Shown here: in pieces, positions 9,439 to 19,090 of the stretch
How the letters are laid out: each line of letters opens with the position of its first letter
How positions within the stretch are numbered: position 1 is the first letter of the stretch
From: Pigoraptor vietnamica
Lineage: Eukaryota > Opisthokonta > Filasterea
Length of the DNA: 19,090 nucleotides
Direction of reading: 5' to 3'
Assembly (NCBI GenBank): GCA_943704525.1
Contig: CALSCQ010002711.1
Span: 1 to 19,090, forward strand
Position numbers and translations under genes: made by a program
Notes under the pieces: generated by a model
What the model was told of the DNA's origin: nothing
The model's database searches: none
Seen by the model: the letters and a program-made list of their open reading frames with translations, nothing else

Positions 9439-11490
9439 CTAAGGCGTGCGCTCCGTCATCTGTATGCGAACGCCGTTTCGGGGACGCAGAATGAGCTCGC
9501 CGAGTTCCTGGAGTTCGTCGGGGCGCATGGTCGTCGTCATCTCGAAACGGCGGAGGAGCGTGGCGAGAAGCACTTTCTCCTCCATCTGCGCAAACTTTTG
9601 GCCTGCGCCCAGGGATTCAAGAGCACCGTGTCACGTTGACGGCGACAGACACACGTATGCCCACCCGCATAACAAAGCCACACCCAGCCACTAAATTACA
9701 ACTAGTCACAACACGGACGCACACGACACAACATGCCGAGGGCTACAGTGCATTGCGCCCCACCTATGCAGTTGCGGGGTCCGGCGGAGAACGGGACGTA
9801 CGCGTACGGGTGGCGGCCCTTCTCGTTCTCCACAGAGAAGCGCTCGGGGTCAAACTCGTCGGGCCTTTCCCACACGCGCGGGTTGCGGTGCAGCGAGTAT
9901 GCCACAATGGCAATCTCAACGCCCTTGGGCAGAACCACGCCGTTCGACAGGGGGCACTCCTCCGTCGTCGTCCGCGCGTACGCAGGCACGGACGGGAACA
10001 TCCGCAGCGACTCCTTCGCGACCATCGAGAGGTACTTGAGGGACGACAGGTCTTCGGCCGTCGGACTCAGCCGATCGCCAAGCACGTCCAGCACCTCTTT
10101 CCTCGCGCGCGCCTGCACGTCAGGGTGCGCCGCAAGCAGGTACAGCGTCCACGTGACGGCCGCGGCGGTCGTGTCGTGCCCCTCGAACATGAACGTGTCG
10201 ACCTCTTCGCGAATGTCCTCGTCGCTCAACCGCGTGTAGTTGGCCTCCCCTTCCGTCTCCCCGCCGTCGCTCTCGTCCGCCGCGCGGCTTGCGTCCAGAA
10301 GGAGATCGAGGAACGCCTTGCGCACCTTCTTGCCGTCCGCGGCCACGTGCGACCCCTCGACGAGGGTCCCCTCCGCGCGCGCCTTGTCACGTGCCTCGCG
10401 CCGAGCCGCAATGACTCCCTCCGAGAAGCCGTGCAGCAGGGACAGCGCTTGTGCGTGCGCGCGGCCGGGCGGCGTGAGCGCGTACAGCTGCTCCGGCCAG
10501 AGCAACGGGTTCTTCTGGCGCATGTGCACGAGCTCCGATATCTTGTTGACCGCGGCGACGTACTCTGCGTTGCCTTCGTCCTGCGCGCGCAGCCTGAAGC
10601 CCATCGCCGTCTCGCAGATGATGTCGAGCGTGCAGCGCGTGACGAGCGGGAAGACGTCGAACTCGGCCCCACCGGCGGCGGCGGCGGCGGCGCCCATCTT
10701 GTCGGCGAGGATCTCGGCCTGCTCGCGGAAGATCTCGTTGAAGTCGGAGAGGATGTCAAAGTGGAACGTGGGCGTGAGCAGGCGGCGCCGCGCCTTCCAT
10801 TTCGGCCCCGTGGATGTCAGCAGCCCGGTGCCGAGCCACGGGCGGAGAAACTCGTACTCGAACGACTTGTCAATGTGCTTCGAGCCCTTTAGAACGACCT
10901 GCGCGTGTGAGTGTGAGTGTGAGTGTGAGTGTGTGTGTGTTTTGGTGTGTGTGTGTGTGTTTTTTGGTGTGTGTGTGTGTGAGTGTGAGAGTGAGTGTGT
11001 ATATGTTTGTGTGTGTGAGTGTGAGAGTGAGTGTGTATATGTTTGTGTGTGTGTGTGTGTGTGAGGTGTGTGTGCGTGTTTTGCTGTGTGTGTGCGAGTG
11101 CGATGACGGGAGCATCATTAAGCCATGGCACCGTGCGCAAGTCAGAACAAAGTGCCAACACGTCATGCACGCGCGCAAATGTCATGCTCGGCGCACCTCT
11201 GCGTCCTGCGGCCCGCAGATGGCCACGAAGGGCATCGTTCCCAGCCACAAACGAAACACATCGCCAAAAGCCTTCGACCAGTCGTTGATTTGCACAACGA
11301 AATCGTGCCCGTCGCGCGCAAGGAGATGCGCGTGTCCGACGATGGGGAGCCCACCGGACGGCCCCGGGAGGCGGTCGACGGCGTGGAAGTAACGGTACTT
11401 GCGAAGGACGCGCACGCCAACGTACGCAATCACGCGGCCGATTACGGCCGTCCACACGAGGAGGAAGAGGGTGTGCACGAGGGCACTCAT
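9439..11490 (-). CDS. Cytochrome P450, CYP4-like
   Basis: Three exons on the minus strand: 11490-11197, 10898-9764 and 9602-9439, giving about 530 residues, normal for a microsomal P450. A hydrophobic N-terminal anchor spans about 4-29, followed by the proline hinge LPGPSGGLPIVGH. WLGTGLLTSTG and RRRLLTPTFHF are CYP4-type C-helix motifs. The I-helix FEGHDTT (about 336-342) holds the oxygen-activating Thr, ExxR is E394-R397 (KESLR), PERF is at 449-452, and the heme loop FSAGPRNCIG places the axial Cys at 475. The exon 2/3 junction falls inside the heme-binding Gly codon and gives NCIGQKFAQMEEK, exactly the family pattern. The expected activity is NADPH-dependent monooxygenation, for CYP4 relatives often omega-hydroxylation of fatty acids; the substrate cannot be read. 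It probably sits in the ER membrane with P450 reductase. Intron 1 carries a CA array next to its acceptor. The gene is divergent from the C-N hydrolase. Confidence 0.95.
10903..11100 (-). repeat. (CA)n / CACACTCA compound repeat in P450 intron 1
   Basis: On the plus strand these are GT runs with repeated GAGTGTGAGAGTGAGTGTG and TATATGTTTGTGTG units; one ~36-base segment is present twice in tandem (about 10970-11045). On the coding strand it is a CA tract running right up to the acceptor GCAG at 10902-10899. Confidence 0.9.
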
Positions 11491-11850
11491 GGTTCTCGCT
11501 CAGCGGGTCTCCGTGTGTGCGTGTGCGTGTGCGTGTGCTGTTGGCAAGTGCGGCGAGATTAGATCTTGAGTGTTTGTGTCCCGTGTAAACAAGATTGCCC
11601 CGTGTGTGTGTGTGCTTGCGTGCGTGCGTAATGTGCGTGCGTGGCTGTGCAAAAAGTGCGCAAAGTGTGCCTACGTCACCAACGAAACGACAGAGGCAAA
11701 AACAAAACAGAAAACAGAAAACAGATCAACACGGCGAAGAGTGCTCTTCCGTCGTCTTCCGTCGGAGGGCCAATCCCACGGCCCAATGGGAACGCAGCCA
11801 CTGCGCACAGTGATGACGCACGCCGAGAGCGCCTCTCACCCTTTGGCCAC

Positions 11851-11892
11851 ACACACACACGCACTCTCACGCACACACACACACACACACCG
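11851..11892. repeat. CA microsatellite
   Basis: Two CA runs separated by GCACTCTCACG, in the P450/hydrolase intergenic region. Confidence 0.8.
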
Positions 11893-12118
11893 AGGGGGCT
11901 TTATTGGCTTCGCTCCAGGGGCGCCGTGAGCGTTCAAGCGAGTCTCTGTGTGCAGTTCATGCGCAAGAAATGCGCGAAAAATGACAATCTCAATGAAAAC
12001 AACGCTGTGTCTCCCTATGTAGACACTGCCTCTGATGTTGCCGAGACACATGCGTCCCCTTCGATCTCTCCTGCATTTCTCGTCCGCTGTCTTAGGGTCA
12101 TGCCGCTTTATATGTGTG

Positions 12119-12172
12119 GGACGCGTGTGTGCGTGCGTGCGTGCGTGTGTGTGCGCGCGCGCGCGTGTGTGT
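12119..12172. repeat. GTGC / GC / GT alternating repeat
   Basis: A continuous purine-pyrimidine alternation (gtgtgtgcgtgcgtgc, then cgcgcgcgcg, then gtgtgtg). Alternating CG/GT tracts are the classic Z-DNA-prone composition. It lies about 175 bases upstream of the hydrolase ATG. Confidence 0.75.
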
Positions 12173-12345
12173 GGTTTCATTGGCCGTTACCGAATAGTGG
12201 CTAGTGATGTAACCGCCGCCAAAAGCCTCTCCCTTCCCACTTCTAGCACGCACACACAGCGCCCCAATCCCTTCCCCTCGTCTTTCGTCCGCTTCCCCTT
12301 CCCTCCTCTTTGCGAACCGCGCGCAGCATTTTGAGCAGAGCAAGC

Positions 12346-13647
<1,302 letters not shown>

Positions 13648-13880
13648 AACGCGCGCCTATATTCGAATTTACCGCCTGCGCTGAACCCGCGTCTGTAGTT
13701 GCCTTCACCGTCTGCGCTTTACTTCCGTGTCCTCGTGGCACCTCGACACGCCCCCCTCCTGACGGGCGCATAGGCAGAATTCACCCGCCCCCCTACGCAC
13801 TCAATTCCTTGTCCGCTGTCTCTCGTCCCTCGTTGTCGTCCCCGCCGACCCCGTCGCCCTGCACCTTTCGCTCATTCCGG

Positions 13881-15824
<1,944 letters not shown>

Positions 15825-16047
15825 GACGTCACCTACTCGAACAAAATCCGGGCGCTGTGGCCGAACAGACGCAAGCTGAAGCCTGACCTAACCTAACATT
15901 GCTTTGCACGGCCCGCGTAATGCGTGCCTGCTCGACGCAGAGAGACGCCCGCTGCGAGCGGTCCCCTTCACACGCACAACACGCTCGCAAGCACGGCACG
16001 CGGTGACGAGGGCAGCGAAAGGGCACTTTCATTTTCGTGTGTGCGTG
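15825..16047. other. Short spacer between kinase 3' end and unrecognised gene
   Basis: A 223-base tandem spacer on the minus strand that should contain the kinase 3' UTR and the promoter of the unrecognised gene. I see no gene, no AATAAA and no strong promoter motif. A tgacgtca palindrome (15823-15830) overlaps the start codon of the unrecognised gene; it equals the CRE/ATF consensus but may be chance. Confidence 0.5.
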
Positions 16048-17759
16048 TCAATTCCCGTCGCCCTCGTTAAAGGCGCTCACTTCGTCCTCGCCGGTCCACT
16101 CGGGGGACATCTGTGGTGCGCGGACAGTCAATAGCGAGAACAAGGCGCGCCCCATCTTCAAAATGGGTGTGGATATGTACGGGGGCGCACACATGCAACG
16201 TTGCAATGCAGATGGAAAGCCGACGCAATCGACTCGCCCGTAGAATGCCCCAGTGTCGCACTCACCGGGTCTTCGCCTTCCAAGGCCTTTAATATGTTCG
16301 AGAATGACGGGCGCTCCGTGTCGTCCTGCGATGGAGCAAAGCAAGAAAATTGGCACAGTCGCCCCTTTGGGTTTGCATGCGCACGGCAGCATACGAGGCC
16401 CTCACACCCACCGCGCGCATGCAGCGGTCAAGCAGCGACGCGTACGCTGGGGGAACGGAATCGCCGATGTGCGGGCGTGTGCCTGGAACGACGCGGGCAA
16501 GAGCACACTCGGCGTTCAGTCGCCCGCATGGGTAACGTAATAAAAGTGCACAAAAGAAAGGCGCCCACACAGATATGCGCACAACGATAACACAGACATC
16601 GTCACACAGACAATTGCGCACACCGGACACATCGCGAAGACAGCCGCCCGCACAGCACATGCACACATCCGATGCACATAAAAACGCACCGCGATCAGCG
16701 ATGCCGTCGAGGAGGTCGTCGAGGTCTTGCTCCGAGACGAGCGCAAAGTCGCAGTAGGGGAACTTGCGCGTCACCAGCTCCCATATGGTGACACCGAACG
16801 AATACACGTCCGACTTCTCCGTGAAACGCACGCCGCGAAGCACCTGTCACAAGGGCCAGACCCACACGGGCGCGTGAGCACGGCGCACACAGAGAGGCCC
16901 ACGAAGCCGCCAGACGCACACAGGTGCGTGAGCGCATGGCATGCACACAGATGTGCACGCCGAACGCACAATCGCGGGAAACGACGCACCTCCGGCGCCA
17001 TCCAAAAGAGTGTTCCAATGCGCGGCGCGGCGCCGAGGACATCCTTGCTTCGCGTCATTCCGAAATCTCCGATCTGTGAGGAAAAGGGGGAACAAGAACT
17101 GAGCGAGCGACGCACGGCGACCTCGGGGAACCGCACAGACCGAAGACGACACGCAGATGTGTGGGAGACTGAATGAAGTGGAGGGATGGGGAGGGGATGC
17201 AAGAAGGCATCAAGCAATGTTTGGCGCTGACGTAACGCTAGTGAGTAAATGCGACGGGACTCCTCGTCGAGATCGCAATAGCGGAAGATAACGAGGGAGA
17301 GAGCGCAGACGACAGAATGCCGCAGTGTCACGTGAGAGATAGCGCGAATGGAAGGACGCATACCTTCGCAGTCCAATCCTTGCTCAACAGGATGTTCATC
17401 GACTGCGACGGGGCACAATTGAGCGACACTTCGACACAGCGATACATGGCCGCCGCACACACGCGCGCGCACATGAGCGTATCGCAACATCCATATAAAG
17501 CGGTACGCGGTGCGTCAGACGGCACGTGAATCTACCATGAGAGTGGTGCAAAAGCGATTGGCGTACCTTTAGGTCACAGTGGAGAATCGGAGGGTTGTGC
17601 AAGTGAAGATAGGACATGCCACGCGCGATGTCCTTGCAAATGTTGAACCTGCAATTCACACACACACACTCTCAGCATCTGCGCGCGCGCACAAAAAAAC
17701 ACGCACACATACATGCGCACCCCTCCCCCTCCCCGCGCACACGCACACACACACACAAC

Positions 17760-17825
<66 letters not shown>

Positions 17826-19025
17826 CATCATCGCGCCACGCGCACACACAACACACACACACACACACGTGCACGCACTCAACCCACCTTGTCGCCCAGG
17901 GGATGAGCAGGTAGTTGTTGGCAATGCATTCGCGGAGGCTGCCGTTCTGCATAAACTCCGTGACAACGCACAACGGCGTCTCCGGCCCCGACGGCACCAT
18001 CCCAACATACAAAAGTAGATTGGGATGCCTCAACATGCACATGAGCGACACTTCGTGCTCGAACGCTTGCGCGATCGACGACGGACGCTTGAGGGTGGTC
18101 CCCGTTTGCGTCATGCTTCCCGACTCCCCAATCGGCAGCGTGTTCATGTAGTTCTGCCGGGCCCTTCTCCACCGCGCGCCGCACTTGTTCCGTGTACTCG
18201 AAAGTGTGAGCGCTGAGCATCCAGCTCGGCGTTCCCTGACCGCTCAGGACCGCCGGCGCAGGAGACATAGCGCCGCTCGAGGTGCGAGACAAAGCGGGGG
18301 ACGTGCGCGAGTTGCCGCCAGCACTCCCCTCGCCCTCCTGCGGTTGCTGTTGCTGTTGCTTTCGGTCCAGGCGTCCGAAGAGTCGAAGCGAGAAGACGCG
18401 CGCCTCCTTGTTCGTGTTCTCGTCGCCCAACCGGCACATTTTGATGGCGACGGTCGTTTGCCGCCACACGCCAATGTACACGACGCCCGACGCACCTCGC
18501 CCAATCTGCACGCGGTGCGCAGCTTTCAGACCGGGACTGCACAAACACGGCCACGCGGCGCGAGCACACTGGCACGCGCACCGAGTGCACACCAAACAAC
18601 GTAAGGACACGCACACACAGCTCGGCGCCGCGGTGACCCACCTCGCGCCCAAACTCAAGCTCATCCATTGCGATGTGCTGCTTCATCTCCTGCCGCCGCT
18701 GCCGCACGAGATAGCGCACGCGGTAGTGCTTGCGAATGTAAAAGCCAATTGCGACGATGAGAAGAAGCGCAAGCGACCCACAGATGGCGACGGGCACGTA
18801 CACCCCGGACGCCGGCCCGCTGGACGAGTCGTCGAGCGGTGTCGGGGACGCCGGGAGGCAAGAATGGTCGTCAGCAAACAGCTCGCAGATGGAGGGCGGG
18901 GACGACCCGTTGTAAATAGAGATGCGGCCGGACAGGCTGATGTTGAGGGGACTGAACCGCGTCACATAGTCAATGGCCATGGACTGCGTCTCGGGGCCAA
19001 AGTCGTACGCCGCCAAGACGTACGC
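16048..19025 (-). CDS. Transmembrane protein kinase (TKL-like), 5' end outside window
   Basis: Ten exons: 19025-18642, 18505-about 18157, about 18156-17888, 17648-17567, 17402-17364, 17073-16990, 16843-16690, 16482-16412, 16325-16266 and 16110-16048, about 517 visible residues. The first visible exon has NIS and NGS glycosylation sites, a membrane span at its residues 75-97 (CGSLALLLIVAIGFYI) and a basic juxtamembrane stretch, so it is probably a receptor-type kinase. Kinase motifs: glycine loop GRGASGVV, VAIK, helix C FEHEV, TEF hinge, HCDLKSMN catalytic loop, DFG, GTLFWMAPE, SDVYSFGV and ERPSF. HCD replaces HRD, so it is a non-RD kinase. About 127 residues separate the VAIK lysine from the helix C glutamate, against fewer than 25 usually; the insert has a QQQQQ run and many SP/TP/RTS sites. 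The frame shifts once inside the insert (18184-18154). Exons 4-10 all join in phase. The C-terminal tail ends FNEGDGN. The ligand is unknown. Confidence 0.88.
17658..17878 (-). repeat. (CA)n microsatellite in kinase intron 3
   Basis: CA runs on the plus strand, GT on the coding strand, fill most of the intron 17887-17649. The longest pure run is about 17769-17824. The array begins close to the donor GTGGGT and includes a ccctccccctccccgcg block around 17720-17737. Confidence 0.9.
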
Positions 19026-19090
19026 CTGCGTGCGCACACAGAGCGGAGACAAGTGAGAAATGAGCACGCGTGCGTGTGGTGCATGAGGGG

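Larger units (their letters stand above)
11491..12345. other. Divergent intergenic region between P450 and C-N hydrolase
   Basis: This 855-base head-to-head region should hold both promoters and 5' UTRs. No convincing coding exon was found. It contains GT-rich stretches at 11511-11534 and 11600-11645, an adenine-rich segment aaacagaaaacagaaaacag at about 11705-11724, a CA array at 11851-11892 and a GT/GC array at 12119-12172. A pyrimidine-rich stretch ending TCGTCCGCTGTCTTAG (about 12078-12093) resembles the SUMO acceptor, so an intron in the hydrolase 5' UTR is conceivable. No TCACGTGA site was found. Confidence 0.6.

Noticed and set aside
9636-10892. 418-codon plus-strand reading frame opposite P450 exon 2
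   Set aside because: Antisense shadow of a clear P450 exon, Arg/Val-rich with no recognisable domain.
12035-12334. Small plus-strand reading frame upstream of the hydrolase
   Set aside because: Composition is repeat-driven (GTGC/GC array), without motif or splice continuity to the hydrolase start at 12346.
15887-15896. CCTAACCTAA, resembling telomeric repeat
   Set aside because: Fewer than two full hexamers in a gene-rich setting; chance or at most a relic.

Overview
The window is nuclear DNA of a GC-rich, gene-dense unicellular eukaryote. Every gene I could solve is spliced (GT...AG), and several are conserved eukaryotic families: SUMO, BRD8, RBM18, a CYP4-like P450 and a membrane-anchored kinase. 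A transmembrane kinase with a TKL-like catalytic domain would suit an amoebozoan or another free-living protist. The species cannot be fixed from sequence alone. I saw no tRNA, rRNA, CRISPR array or transposon.

Layout: (1) 80-1196, + strand, METTL/Methyltransf_16-type lysine methyltransferase, convergent with (2) 4599-1335, - strand, a six-exon BRD8 homologue (NuA4/TIP60 subunit). (3) 4600-5100 is a divergent promoter with two TCACGTGA sites, followed by (4) 5101-6110, +, four-exon SUMO. (5) 6543-7521, +, two-exon SRPBCC/START-like protein with a possible N-myristoylation signal. (6) 7814-9046, +, five-exon RBM18-like RRM protein, convergent with (7) 11490-9439, -, three-exon CYP4-like P450. 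(8) 12346-13647, +, two-exon carbon-nitrogen hydrolase, convergent with (9) 15824-13881, -, an unrecognised protein with a Cys-rich region and an acidic Ser-rich tail. (10) 19025-16048, -, ten-exon transmembrane protein kinase, whose 5' end lies outside the window.

Exon boundaries were placed by requiring reading-frame continuity together with family motif continuity. The 27 donors placed with confidence all carry G at +5 and 22 carry G at +3, but only 7 carry A at +4, so the working donor is GTGNG rather than GTRAG. Introns are loaded with dinucleotide repeats. On the coding strand, GT tracts mostly follow the 5' splice site, while in two genes CA tracts abut the 3' splice site.

The genes do not form an operon or obvious pathway. 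SUMO and BRD8 are nuclear regulators sharing a divergent promoter; the others look like unrelated housekeeping, metabolic or signalling genes. The least explained items are the unrecognised gene 9, the roughly 110-residue insertion in the kinase N-lobe with a frame break inside it, the duplicated 3' splice site in SUMO intron 2, and the strand-polarised intronic repeats.
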